From positions 2,356,001-2,420,000 of the forward strand of contig NZ_CP108529.1 of the NCBI RefSeq assembly GCF_036002945.1: a DNA stretch of 64,000 nucleotides, given 5' to 3'. The first letter of the stretch is position 1, and every line of letters begins with the position of its first letter. Positions 26,519 through 36,569 of this stretch are shown piece by piece. The DNA is from Streptomyces sp. NBC_01224. GTDB taxonomy: Bacteria; Actinomycetota; Actinomycetes; Streptomycetales; Streptomycetaceae. The position numbers and the translations under genes are program-made. The notes under the pieces were generated by a model, which was not told the origin of the DNA, searched no databases, and was given only the letters and a program-made list of their open reading frames with translations.

Positions 26519-26752
26519 GTGACTACTGTTCTGACCCCCGCGAGCCCGCTGACCGCAGCAGACCGCTGTGACCGTTGCGGCGCCCAGGCATATCTGCGCG
26601 TCGTCCTGATCAGCGGCGGTGAACTGCTCTTCTGCGCCCACCACGGTCGCAAGTTCGAGCCGGAACTCAAGAAGATCGCCGCGGAAATACAGGATGAGAC
26701 GGACCGGCTGACGGCCGTGCAGGCCCAAGCCGCCGAAGAGGAACAACACTGA
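26519..26752 (+). CDS. DUF7455 small zinc-ribbon-like protein
   Basis: A 77-aa protein, GTG start preceded by GAAGAGG. It has a CDRCGA pair near residues 17-20 and CAHHGRK near 39-42, giving a likely Cys2-Cys-His metal site, then a charged helix (EPELKKIAAEIQDET). It is conserved beside parE/hrdB in Streptomyces, as I recall, with no known function. The small size and metal-site layout suggest a nucleic-acid- or protein-binding role, which is inference. Confidence 0.8.
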   Translation: MTTVLTPASPLTAADRCDRCGAQAYLRVVLISGGELLFCAHHGRKFEPELKKIAAEIQDETDRLTAVQAQAAEEEQH

Positions 26753-26852
26753 CACCTCGCATCCACGACGAGCCAGGGTCGGGTCCCAGACCTGACGGCG
26801 GGCGGCTTCCCGAATGGGGAGCCGCCCGTTCTCGTACCCGCAGTGATGTCGT

Positions 26853-27683
26853 TCAGCTGCCGCCCGGCATCCAGCCGATCGCAGCGGAGATCCGCGTGTA
26901 CACGCCGGGGCTCCCGACCCGGGCGCAGCCGTTCCCCCAGGACACCAGCCCGATGAGCCGCCCACGGGCCACCAGCGGCCCGCCGCTGTCGCCCTGGCAT
27001 GCGTCGTGCCCACCCAGCAGTTCGCCCGCGCAGAGCATCGCCGAGGCGTCGTACGTACCGTCTCTGCCGCCCGGGTAGGCCTGCCGGCACAGACTGTCCG
27101 GCAGGACGCTCACTTCGGCGGAGCGGAGTGATGACGCATAGTCGCTGTTGCCGGTCGTGTCACCCCACCCGTAGACGACGGCGCCGGTACCCGGCTCGTA
27201 TGCCGCGTCACCGGATTCAGCCATCGGGATCACGCTCTTGGCGGGCAGCTCGTCGGCCAGGGTGAGCACCGCCAGATCCCCCGCGTTCGTGGTGGGGTCG
27301 AACCTCGGATTGCTCCACACCGCCTGTACCGGTGTCTCCTGCCCTCCGGTCCCGCGCAGGGCGTCCCGGCCGGAGATGACCCGCAGATCGCGCACCTCGC
27401 CGACGTCGACGCCGAGCGCCTCTCGGCTCAGGCAGTGCGCAGCGGTCAGTACCTTCTTCGGCGCCACCACGACACCGCCGCAGAACTGCCCGGCGCGCGT
27501 CTCTCCGAACCGGTCCCGGCTGGACAGTGCCACAACCCAGGGGCTGTCCTTGATGTGTGCGGGCTGGCCACCGATGACGATGCTGTCCGAGACAGCCGCA
27601 GCGGGGGATCCGAGCGCTATCGCAGCCGTGGCGGCAACAAGGGCGAACACCTCGGCCATGGCGCGAAAAACTGTACGGGACAT
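26853..27683 (-). CDS. Secreted trypsin-like serine protease
   Basis: A 276-aa S1-family enzyme. It has a signal peptide (about 1-31), a short pro-segment, then the activation-type sequence IVIGGQPA. The triad is His83 (TAAHC), Asp136 (NAGDLAVL) and Ser233 (GDSGGP). Asp227 at the bottom of the specificity pocket predicts cleavage after Arg/Lys. Six cysteines fit the usual disulfides. I chose the ATG at 27683 because AGGAG is 5-6 nt upstream; a GTG two codons earlier would lie too close. It is exported and likely matured outside the cell. Confidence 0.92.
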   Translation of the reverse strand: MSRTVFRAMAEVFALVAATAAIALGSPAAAVSDSIVIGGQPAHIKDSPWVVALSSRDRFGETRAGQFCGGVVVAPKKVLTAAHCLSREALGVDVGEVRDLRVISGRDALRGTGGQETPVQAVWSNPRFDPTTNAGDLAVLTLADELPAKSVIPMAESGDAAYEPGTGAVVYGWGDTTGNSDYASSLRSAEVSVLPDSLCRQAYPGGRDGTYDASAMLCAGELLGGHDACQGDSGGPLVARGRLIGLVSWGNGCARVGSPGVYTRISAAIGWMPGGS

Positions 27684-27758
27684 GCACACTCCTGACTCTG
27701 TGGTGAACCATTCCCACCCAGAGTCATCCGACCCGTCGCCGACCGCACCCGCAGATAG

Positions 27759-27798
27759 GCCGAAGGCCCGGCTCCCCACGGGATCCGGGCCCTCGGTC
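27759..27798 (-). terminator. Terminator of hrdB
   Basis: A 14-bp stem, minus strand GACCGAGGGCCCGG with CCGGGCCTTCGGCC (G:U pairs tolerated, 12-nt loop), beginning 16 bp past the hrdB stop. No T run. Confidence 0.7.
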
Positions 27799-27814
27799 TG
27801 TGCACTCCTGCGAC

Positions 27815-29362
<1,548 letters not shown>

Positions 29363-29478
29363 GAACAACCTCTCGGAACGATGGAAACGGCTTCCGGCCC
29401 GGCCCTGGAGAGGGCTGGAGCCGACGACCGTCGGGCTGGGAATGTACCGACGGCGCGGGTTTGGCCTCAGAACTGCAC

Positions 29479-29504
29479 AGCGCACTGAACGGCTGCTGTA
29501 TTCC
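29479..29504 (-). promoter_or_regulatory. Candidate SigR-type promoter of hrdB
   Basis: On the minus strand GGAAT, 18 bp, then GCT, against the SigR consensus GGAAT-N18-GTT (one mismatch). It lies about 117-142 bp upstream of the hrdB start. The S. coelicolor hrdB gene is known to have a second, SigR-dependent promoter, so the position makes sense. The rest of 29363-29686 is hrdB leader and promoter region with no gene. Confidence 0.4.
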
Positions 29505-29686
29505 TTCCGCGGCGGTCACCTCTTAAGTCATCGCACTGTTTCGAGGAGTGTTACGCCCAATCCGCGTGGCCCGAGTCACACCTCATTTGCGACGAACGTG
29601 ACCAGAGGTACCATCCCCCCACAATTGTGCCGCCGGACCACTGGGGCCCGGCGACACGTGCTTCGTACACCCTGGCCGTGTTGCGC

Positions 29687-30574
29687 TCAGTGCTCGCGGG
29701 GCGCGGGCACCACCCGCTCCACCTCGGGGTGGACGACGAGCAGTTGACGCATGGCAGCTTCGGCACCCGCCGAGTCGCCGGATGCGAGGGCATCGACGAT
29801 CCGGGCATGGTGGCCGAGGGATGTCTCGCTGGGGCGGTCGCAGCCCGTGACCGGACCGCCCGAGACCTGCAGGGCCGCCGAGACGATGCCGGAGAGGTGC
29901 TCAAGCATGCGATTGCCCGCCGCCTGGATGAGCAGGGAGTGGAACTCCGCGTCGGCCCGGGAGCAGGTGATCCCGTCGCCCTGTCCGAGCGCGTGCCCCA
30001 TGATCTCGACCATGTCACTGAGGCGCTGCTGAATATCCTCACGGCCGTGACCTGCGGCGAGACGGGCAGCGAGCGGCTCGATCGTCCACCGGAGCTCCCC
30101 CAGCTCACGGCGCTGATCCTCGCGCTGAGGACCGAAGGCACGCCACTCGATGATGTCAGGGTCCAGCAGATTCCAGTCACTGACGGGGCGGACCCGGGTA
30201 CCCACATTGGGCCGGGCGCTGACCAGGCCTTTGGCCTCAAGAACACGCAGTGATTCACGTACGACGGTGCGGGAGACCTCGAAACGCTGACCGATCTCTT
30301 CCGGCACGAGGGGGCGGTCGGCGCCCAGATCACCGGAGACGATCATCTGGCCCAACTGCTGAACGAGTTGGCCGTGGAGGCCACGGCCACGGCTGGCCGA
30401 GCCTCGTCGGCTCGCCCGGCCGAGCTCGGCATCGGGACCGTCCCAGGAGCGAAGAGCGGCACGCTCGCCGGCCGGCGCCTCCGCATACGGGTAGCGGTCG
30501 AGTTCACCCGGACCGGCGAGGCCGGAGTCGGCGGAGCGGGCGGCGGTCATCATGGTGTGCGCAAGGGTACTCAC
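29687..30574 (-). CDS. FadR/GntR-family transcriptional regulator
   Basis: A 295-aa protein. A long, poorly conserved N-terminal tail (about 1-62, Arg/Gly/Ala-rich) precedes a winged HTH (GQRFEVSRTVVRESLRVLEAKG) and an FCD domain with metal/ligand residues (ADAEFHSLLIQAAGN, LGHHARIVDAL). The GTG at 30572-30574 follows AAAGGA. The last 20 residues include HPEVERVVP. FCD regulators respond to sugar acids and similar compounds. No catabolic genes adjoin it; the ABC fusion upstream is in the same orientation but 160 bp away. Confidence 0.87.
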   Translation of the reverse strand: MSTLAHTMMTAARSADSGLAGPGELDRYPYAEAPAGERAALRSWDGPDAELGRASRRGSASRGRGLHGQLVQQLGQMIVSGDLGADRPLVPEEIGQRFEVSRTVVRESLRVLEAKGLVSARPNVGTRVRPVSDWNLLDPDIIEWRAFGPQREDQRRELGELRWTIEPLAARLAAGHGREDIQQRLSDMVEIMGHALGQGDGITCSRADAEFHSLLIQAAGNRMLEHLSGIVSAALQVSGGPVTGCDRPSETSLGHHARIVDALASGDSAGAEAAMRQLLVVHPEVERVVPAPREH

Positions 30575-30734
30575 GCATCCTTTGTCGGCGCGGCCCAGCC
30601 GACCCTTGAGGTCTTTGGTGAAAAGCACACGAAAGGGTGATCGGCACCCACCCCCCAATTGACGCCTTATTGGTTGAAATCGGGCATCTTCAAGGAAGTT
30701 GTGAGGCTCCGAGCGATCTGCCACCACCCTGCGA

Positions 30735-32498
30735 TCACCAACGGACCCTGCCGCGAAGGCTGGTGAACAGATACGCACAGATCAGGACCGACAACGACAA
30801 CGACAACGCAGCCCCCACCGGGTGTGCCACCACGCGCACGACAGCTGCCACCCATCGGTCCGTCTCCTGCGGCCAGCGCGGCCACACCAGCTCGCGGAGC
30901 CTGGCTGGAAGCCCGACGACCGGACGAGAGGCCGGCCCCGTCAGCAAGCCCTGGACAATCGGCACGACGAGCACAGGAACGGCAAGTACCGCAGCGATAC
31001 CGGCCGTCGTCGCTCTGAAGACTCCGGCGGCCAGGAGGCCCGCCCAGGCGCAGCCCACGGTCAGCCCCGCCCAACTCGCACTCAGATATACCGAATTCGA
31101 AGGAACCCTGATCTCGTTGCCGTACACGAGGTGAAGGGCTTCGGCGGAGGCCAGCACGACAGCCAGAGCGAGCACCAGGGCGACGCCCGCTGACACCACG
31201 AGCTTGGCAAGAAGCAACCCCAGGCGGTGGGGAACGGCGCCTCGACCCGCCGCCAACGCGGGGTAGCGGAACTCGTCGCCGAACGAGAAGGCACCGAGCA
31301 GTCCGGCCCCGACCGCTGCGGGCGGCAGTGGCAGCAGCGACGGCCAGGCCGCCAACACCTTCGGCAGCTGAGCATGGCCGGAGCGGGCGAGTAGGACGGA
31401 AATCCCGATCGAGGCGACCAGAACAGCACCCACGATCAAGGTTGTTGTCCTGACCCCGAGGAGGCGGCGCAGTTCGTATCGCAGCGGGTGGAGCGGGCCA
31501 CGGGGCGGTCGGCGCCGGATCGGCGGCGAGAGTTCCGGACCGGCTGCCCGCGCGGCCGGTCGAGGTTCGACTTGCCCTTCGCCTTCGCCGACAGCGGGGT
31601 CTGCGGCATCTGCAGGTTCTGTGGGACCGATGTCGGCGACCTCGTCGGCGAGCCGGTGCACCGGGAGCCCGTGCCGGAATGCCGCGTCGCCGATCTCCGC
31701 GCAGGTGGAGCCGTACACGGAGAGGAGGCTGCTTGCTTCGGCGACCACCTCGACCGAGCGCCTGGCCGCTCGGGCCTCGCGGCTGACGACGGCGGCAAGG
31801 CGAGCTGCGTGGGGGCTACGGACCGCGACCCGGGGGCGGAGTCGGGTCCGGGAGAAGTCCCTGACGCTCTGGTCGGCGATCAGACGTCCGCCGTCGATGG
31901 TGACCACATGGTCGGCTGCTCGCGCGGCCTCCTTGGGATCGGTCGTGGTGTACAGAACGGTCCCGCCCTGGGCGGCATGGGCCTGCAGCAGCCCGTGCAA
32001 CCAGCACTCCTCGCGCGGAGAGAGACCTTCTACGGGGTCGTCGAGGATGAGCGTGTGCGGGTCGCCGAGCAGCGCCGAAGCGAGGGCGAGGAGGCGGTCC
32101 ATGCCGAGCGAGAGTGTGCCGATGCGCTGGTCCCGGAGTCCGGCAAGACCGACGGCCTCGAGCAGTTCGTCGGCCCGGGACGCCGGTACGCCTGCGGCGG
32201 CGCAGAGCATGCGGAGTTGGCCGCGAACGGTACGGGCGGGGTGACCGGGCACGTCCCCGAGGAGTACGCCCACCTCACGCACGGGGTGCGGGATGTGGTG
32301 CAACGGTCTGCCCCGGAAGTAGGTGATCCCCCGCCCCGAGTCGAGTTCGAGCATCAAGCGGAGGGCTGTGGTCTTGCCCGAGCCGGGGGCGCCCAGAAGT
32401 GCGGTGACGCGGCCGGGCCGGGCTTCGAAGGTGAGATCGTCCACGGCGGCCGGAAGGCCACGGCGGCGGGCGCTGGTGAGTCCGATGGCCTGGAGCAT
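30735..32498 (-). CDS. ABC transporter with fused ATPase and membrane domains
   Basis: A 587-aa fusion. Residues 1-225 form an ABC ATPase (Walker A GAPGSGKT at 36-43, signature LSLGM at 129-133 instead of LSGGQ, Walker B LILDDP). The usual catalytic Glu after Walker B is Asp154. Residues about 225-330 are a linker; about 345-580 contain six membrane helices of an ABC-2-like permease. Single-chain ATPase-permease proteins of this kind are unusual. Substrate unknown. The ATG at 32498 has GAGAGAAG upstream. Confidence 0.8.
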   Translation of the reverse strand: MLQAIGLTSARRRGLPAAVDDLTFEARPGRVTALLGAPGSGKTTALRLMLELDSGRGITYFRGRPLHHIPHPVREVGVLLGDVPGHPARTVRGQLRMLCAAAGVPASRADELLEAVGLAGLRDQRIGTLSLGMDRLLALASALLGDPHTLILDDPVEGLSPREECWLHGLLQAHAAQGGTVLYTTTDPKEAARAADHVVTIDGGRLIADQSVRDFSRTRLRPRVAVRSPHAARLAAVVSREARAARRSVEVVAEASSLLSVYGSTCAEIGDAAFRHGLPVHRLADEVADIGPTEPADAADPAVGEGEGQVEPRPAARAAGPELSPPIRRRPPRGPLHPLRYELRRLLGVRTTTLIVGAVLVASIGISVLLARSGHAQLPKVLAAWPSLLPLPPAAVGAGLLGAFSFGDEFRYPALAAGRGAVPHRLGLLLAKLVVSAGVALVLALAVVLASAEALHLVYGNEIRVPSNSVYLSASWAGLTVGCAWAGLLAAGVFRATTAGIAAVLAVPVLVVPIVQGLLTGPASRPVVGLPARLRELVWPRWPQETDRWVAAVVRVVAHPVGAALSLSLSVLICAYLFTSLRGRVRW

Positions 32499-32610
32499 CG
32501 CTTCTCTCGCGGAAGATGAGACCGCTCGGCGGCAGGGAGGGTACCGCAGCAAGATAACGCGACATATCCGACTTTTTGCGCAGGGTCGACCTTGCGGGCG
32601 TTCCGCAAGG

Positions 32611-33375
32611 TCAGACTTCTGGCCTCAGCATCGGCGGGTTGAGCACCGTGGCCGCACCGGCCCGGAAGAGCTGGGCAGGGCGGCCGCCCTGCCGAGTAGT
32701 CGTCCCACCGGCAGGCACCAGGAAGCCGGGCGTGCCTGTCACCTTGCGGTGAAAGTTCCGCGGGTCGAGAACCACGCCCCACACCGCCTCGTACACCCTC
32801 CGAAGCTCACCGACCGTGAAAGCCGGCGGGCAGAAAGCGGTGGCCAGGGAGGAGTACTCGATCTTGGAACGCGCCCGTTCGACGCCGTCGGCAAGGATCT
32901 GCGCATGATCGAAGGCCAACGGGGCCTGGTTTTCGCCCTCATGGCCGAAGCCACCCTCCGGTCCGAGCAGATCCTCAACAGGCGCCCAACGCGCACTGTT
33001 CGCATCGCCACCCGCCCGGGGGGCCGGAAGGTCAGGGGCCAGAGCGAGGTGAGCGACGCTGACAACCCTCATCCGGGGGTCACGCCCGGGGTCGCCGTAG
33101 GTGGCGAGCTGTTCGAGATGGGCGCCGTTGCCCACCGCCGGGGCTGCAGGATCCTGGGCGCACAGGCCGGTCTCCTCGACGAGCTCGCGTGCTGCTGCGG
33201 CTCCGAGATCCTCATCGGCTTTGACGAACCCGCCGGGCAGCGCCCATCGGCCCTGGAACGGCGGCTCACCGCGGCGTACCACCAGCGCGCAGAGCGCATG
33301 ACGGCGCACCGTGAGCACGACCAGGTCGACGGTGACAGCGAAAGGCGGGAAGGTCGACGGGTCGTAGGGCGGCAT
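32611..33375 (-). CDS. NUDIX hydrolase-like regulator of the NrtR type
   Basis: A 254-aa protein with an intact Nudix box (residues 49-71, GFVKADE, REL, EETGL) and a C-terminal winged-helix domain (FTVGELRRVYEAVWG, DPRNFHRKV), the architecture of NrtR repressors that sense ADP-ribose and control NAD synthesis. The intact box means it may still hydrolyse a nucleoside diphosphate. A 10-bp hairpin (32588-32612, GACCTTGCGG / CCGCAAGGTC) overlaps the stop codon and probably ends the transcript. No NAD gene is adjacent, so the target is open. Confidence 0.85.
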   Translation of the reverse strand: MPPYDPSTFPPFAVTVDLVVLTVRRHALCALVVRRGEPPFQGRWALPGGFVKADEDLGAAAARELVEETGLCAQDPAAPAVGNGAHLEQLATYGDPGRDPRMRVVSVAHLALAPDLPAPRAGGDANSARWAPVEDLLGPEGGFGHEGENQAPLAFDHAQILADGVERARSKIEYSSLATAFCPPAFTVGELRRVYEAVWGVVLDPRNFHRKVTGTPGFLVPAGGTTTRQGGRPAQLFRAGAATVLNPPMLRPEV

Positions 33376-33750
33376 GCGGCGATCATAGTCGTCTGCCTGA
33401 CGATAAACACTCCCTTCGCCGTGCTCTTCGTCCGTCAGGACGCCAGATTCCTCGCTGTGGCCCCGGCCCGCTCACCGGCCGGAAATCTTCAGGGCGTCGG
33501 CCATGGACGCCCTGAAGATCACCGAGTCCGCGCACCATGGCGACTCCTGCCGGCAGTCCCCGCAGCATGGAGATCGAACCGCGGTCGGCTTTTGAGTCGG
33601 CACCGACTTCACCGCAGTGGGCCGTGTACCCCCTCAAACCGGTGTCGCACGGAGCACCGGCCGCCCTCACAGCCTCCGGCGACGACCGTCGACGACGACA
33701 GCCCGGGCGCTGCCGGCCCCCGTCAGGGGCGGAGCGACAAGGCACGAGGA
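33376..33750. other. Gene-free stretch with a perfect 14-bp hairpin
   Basis: 375 bp between the NUDIX start and the 3' end of the DUF4192 gene. At 33485-33519, ATCTTCAGGGCGTC and GACGCCCTGAAGAT form a perfect 14-bp stem with a 7-nt loop; it could terminate the DUF4192 transcript, though it is 230 bp past that stop codon. No other feature was found; open frames here lack ribosome-binding sites and recognisable sequence. Confidence 0.5.
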
Positions 33751-35049
33751 TCACCGACCGCTCCTGGACCCGCGACGGCTGGGGGAGGCTTGCCCTGGCC
33801 GGCGTCGGGTGGTTGCCGTTTCGGGGCGGGCGGAACCGGATGGGGTCTTCCTTCGCCGTGCGGCGGTCGGGCGTGCCGCGCGGGACCGCGTGCTCCGGTC
33901 CGTACGGTGGCCGCGACGGCCCGTACGAGCACTGCGCTCCCGCCGTAGACAGCGACGCAGCGTCTCCGGATCAAGGCCTTGGTTGCACGCCTCATGGAGA
34001 AGTTGAGCAAAGGTGTACCCGGGATCCACCCGCAGGGCGAGACCCAGCGCGACCCGCGCGCCCGGTTCATCGCCCGTCGACCAGGAGACCCACCCGGCCA
34101 GGGTCAGCGGCGCCGCGGCGTGCTCCTCGTACGGTGCGACGCAGCGACGGGACAGCGCCCGCCAGAGTCGCAACGCGGAATCGGCTTCGGGCCCTTCCAT
34201 CCATTCGGCCGCCTTGTCACGGGTTTCCCGGTCCTGCAGACCGAGGATCACCGCAGCGGCCTCGTCATGGCTGATCAGCCGGTCGTCATTGATGTCCGAC
34301 GCGGAGGACACCGTAACCGGCGCCTCCATGAGGCGTTTCATGAGCCTTCGGGCAAGCCCCAAGGTCTCTCGGGCCACGTCCTTGCGTCCCACCTCGTCGA
34401 GGATCTTCGGCACCAGCTCGGCCCCGGCCGAGTCGAGTGCCCGTTGCTGTTCTGCAGCCACCGTCGTGTTCAGGGGTGCAAGCCTGGCCTCCATCTCCCG
34501 AAGCGTTCCGCGCACCTGAATGCCCGCGTATGCGGCGGCAGCCGCCATCACCGAGGTACCGGGCAGAGCCAGCTGGTTTCCTTCGACCGGGCAGCATCGC
34601 TCGTCCGGGCAGCAGTACGACCAGTACCGGCCGGCAGAGATGCAGAGCGCTTCGAGTACGGGTACGTCGAACGCACCACAGGCCGTACGCAAACGCTGGG
34701 CAAGGGGCTTCAGCCGCTCCATGATCTGACTGCCGCTCTCACCTTCGGCAGGATCCTGGCAGAGGAAGATGACGATCGCGTCAGGGCGCTCCCCACGCCG
34801 CTCGCTCCCCTTAATCAGGCACTCGGCAAGCTGCTCGGCGACGGGTGGCCATTCTTGAGGTGACTGCGGGATGCCGAGCCTGAGCCGCCCGCCGAAACGG
34901 CCCCGGCCGCCGTGCAGGGCGACCATGACCACGCTGTCGTTCGGGTGGAACCCCATGAGATACGGGAGGGCATCGGCAAGTTCGGCAGGCCCCCGCAGAG
35001 TGATCTGCTGCTCGTCGGCCGGACCGGTGGATTCGTGGTGCTGATTCAT
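33751..35049 (-). CDS. DUF4192 domain protein
   Basis: A 432-aa protein; residues about 15-370 match the actinobacterial DUF4192 family (ITLRGPAELADALPYLMGFHPNDSVV at the start, FAQLLHEACNQGLDPE near the end). The last 60 residues are very Arg/Ser/Thr-rich and look poorly ordered. A CCPDERCCPVEG cluster near 185 could bind metal. Function unknown. It starts at ATG 35049 with a weak ribosome-binding site (GGACGG) and faces the decayed recQ across an 11-bp-arm palindrome that contains two DnaA-box-like sequences. Confidence 0.8.
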   Translation of the reverse strand: MNQHHESTGPADEQQITLRGPAELADALPYLMGFHPNDSVVMVALHGGRGRFGGRLRLGIPQSPQEWPPVAEQLAECLIKGSERRGERPDAIVIFLCQDPAEGESGSQIMERLKPLAQRLRTACGAFDVPVLEALCISAGRYWSYCCPDERCCPVEGNQLALPGTSVMAAAAAYAGIQVRGTLREMEARLAPLNTTVAAEQQRALDSAGAELVPKILDEVGRKDVARETLGLARRLMKRLMEAPVTVSSASDINDDRLISHDEAAAVILGLQDRETRDKAAEWMEGPEADSALRLWRALSRRCVAPYEEHAAAPLTLAGWVSWSTGDEPGARVALGLALRVDPGYTFAQLLHEACNQGLDPETLRRCLRRERSARTGRRGHRTDRSTRSRAARPTAARRRKTPSGSARPETATTRRRPGQASPSRRGSRSGR

Positions 35050-35085
35050 GGCATGACCGTCCCGCGGGCGGCCGAATTCCGCGAC

Positions 35086-35111
35086 CCCTGTGGATAACTT
35101 TATCCACAGGG
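35086..35111. promoter_or_regulatory. Palindrome with two inverted TTATCCACA (DnaA-box-like) sequences
   Basis: CCCTGTGGATA and TATCCACAGGG are 11-bp perfect arms around ACTT. Each arm, with the loop, holds TTATCCACA (35100-35108, and on the other strand 35089-35097), a perfect match to the classical DnaA box TTATNCACA. It lies in the divergent region between DUF4192 and the recQ remnant. It may be a regulator site rather than a DnaA site; symmetry and sequence are certain, the role is not. Confidence 0.5.
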
Positions 35112-35158
35112 CAGCGGGGCCGTTCGCGGTTTGTCGTAGCCATCGGGTTGCATGGGGC

Positions 35159-35273
35159 ATGACCAACGCAGACCGCGCAGAGCTCAGGGCTTCAGCTGAT
35201 TCCGTACTTGCCCGACTCGTCGGGGACACCTCAGGCGCTGCAAGGCTGCGGGAGGAGCAGTGGCGAGCAGCAG
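35159..35273 (+). pseudogene. recQ: 5' remnant of a resident recQ
   Basis: From the ATG at 35159 about 38 codons encode ELRASADSVLARLVGD, then ARLREEQWRA, which aligns with residues 4-35 of the intact RecQ on the opposite strand (40747-42906). The sequence just before the start, CGGGTTGCATGGGGC, is also shared with the intact gene apart from one G. Similarity stops at about 35273, where the sequence becomes the 5' part of a minus-strand SDR gene. The remaining helicase is missing here; its 3' end lies at 46506-46709. Confidence 0.8.
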
Positions 35274-35393
35274 CACATGACATCCGGCGCGCACGAAGGC
35301 GTCCGCCATCGCCAGGCCCAAACCACGCGCGGCGCCGGTGACGCACACGGACCTGCCGCTCAGGTCGGGGTAGATCGCCGCTTCGGTCGTCAT
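35271..35393 (-). pseudogene. 5' fragment of a short-chain dehydrogenase
   Basis: ATG at 35393, then about 40 codons with the SDR nucleotide-binding motif TGAARGLG and the following helix-strand (FVRAGCHVLLLA). It is cut at the junction with the recQ remnant (shared GCAGCAGCA at the join). The catalytic YxxxK part is absent. It lies downstream of, and in the same direction as, another broken SDR gene. Confidence 0.75.
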
Positions 35394-35450
35394 GTTCCGC
35401 TCCGCTCCCACTCGCTGTACCGCGTTCTCCACCGTTGTTCTCGTGTGTGC

Positions 35451-35943
35451 TCAGGCCATGTGCATGCGGCCGTTCACATGGATGACCTCGCCCGCACGAA
35501 GCTCGCCGCGGGCGAGCACAAGATGGCGACGACGGAGGCCACTTCCTCCGGCCTGCCCGGTCGGCCGAGGGGGTGGCGGAGAGAGCGGTGTCACCGCGGG
35601 TGGCGACGTAGTCGCGGGTCATGGAGGTCTCGATGATTCCGGGCGAGACCATGTTGATCCGTGCCCTGGAGCCGAGTTCCCAGGTGAGGCTGCGGGAGAA
35701 GGCGTCCAGTGCGCCCTTGGTCGCCGAGTAGTGCGCGTGCCGGACGCTGCCGCGGTGACCGGCCATGGAGGTCAGATTGACGATGCTGCCGTCCTCTTTG
35801 AGGTGGGGGCAGGACGGCGCGGGTGAGGTAGAAGACACCGTTGAGGTTGACCGAGATAACCGCGTTCCACTGCTCGTCAGTCATGTCGGCGACGGCCTGT
35901 TCGGGATAGATCCCGGCAGCGGGTACGAGGAAGTCGACCGAGC
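35451..35943 (-). pseudogene. Frameshifted, 5'-truncated short-chain dehydrogenase
   Basis: Recognisable SDR pieces in order: LVPAAGIYPEQAVADM, NAVISVNLNGVFYLTRAVLP (one frame), then GSIVNLTSMAGHRGS and HYSATKGALDAFSRSL with the catalytic YxxxK, then SPGIIETSM (a second frame), and a last segment ending VNGRMHMA-stop in a third. At least two frameshifts (near 35812 and 35577) and loss of the Rossmann N-terminus make it non-functional. At 35943 it abuts a truncated MFS gene on the other strand. Confidence 0.75.
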
Positions 35944-36180
35944 GTCGTCCAGCCCCTGCTGTTCAACTTCCCCGCCACTCGGCTCGCGGGCAAGACCCTC
36001 GCGGGCGGCCTGGCACTGCTCAACACCATCGGCATCACCAGCGGCTTCGTCGGCCCCTACATCATGGGCTACACCGAAGACGCCACCGGCAACCATCTGT
36101 CCGGCCTGTGGGTGTCCGTCGTCCTGCTGGCCCTCGGCGCCCTGGCTGCTACGCGGCTGAGCTTCTCTCCCAAGTCCTGA
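35944..36180 (+). pseudogene. 3' fragment of an MFS transporter
   Basis: About 78 codons ending at TGA 36180 encode the last two membrane helices of a major facilitator (LAGKTLAGGLALLNTIG, SGFVGPYIMGY, SGLWVSVVLLALGALAA). The N-terminal ten helices are gone. Head to head with the truncated SDR: one deletion probably removed the 5' halves of two divergent genes of a catabolic cluster. Confidence 0.7.
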
Positions 36181-36271
36181 GGCGCGCCGGAGATGGGCTC
36201 AGCGGGGCCTGAATACTCCGAGGGGCGGCGACTGGGCGCGCGTCGAGGTGCGGCCCTGACACCGGGAGGAT

Positions 36272-36432
36272 CGCCGACACTGGGTGGTCGCCCGCCGCAG
36301 CGTCAGCCGCCCCGACGAGATCTCCTACTACATCGCCTACTGCCGCTCAGACACCACACTTGATCAACTGATCCGGATCGCCTGCAGTCGCTGGGCTGTC
36401 GAGGAATGCTTCCAGAGCGAAGCAGGAGGACG
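36272..36432 (+). mobile_element. Remnant of an IS701-type (DDE) transposase
   Basis: Encodes WVVARRSVSRPDEISYY, IAYCRSDTTLDQLIRIACS and RWAVEECFQS, the segment around the catalytic glutamate of IS701/IS4-like transposases common in Streptomyces. Both ends are missing and no terminal repeats were found. The adjoining 36181-36271 and 36433-36569 hold no recognisable gene apart from the promoter region of the sigma factor. Confidence 0.7.
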
Positions 36433-36569
36433 GGACGGGACGGAGGAGCGTCTCGCGCTTGTCGTCGGCATGCCCTGTGATCCAGATCACGGGCCGCAGG
36501 TGCATCGTGGGCCGCATGCCAGTGCCTTCTACAGGGTGTAGGCAACCGGCGAGAACAGGGACAGTGTGG

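Noticed and set aside
33485..33519. Perfect hairpin considered as a small RNA or riboswitch
   Set aside because: Only a simple 14-bp stem with no conserved flanking structure; a late terminator is enough to explain it.
35050..35838. N-terminal extension of the DUF4192 open frame
   Set aside because: It contains a piece of the broken SDR gene (YSATKGAL) joined by chance; DUF4192 homology begins at the ATG at 35049.
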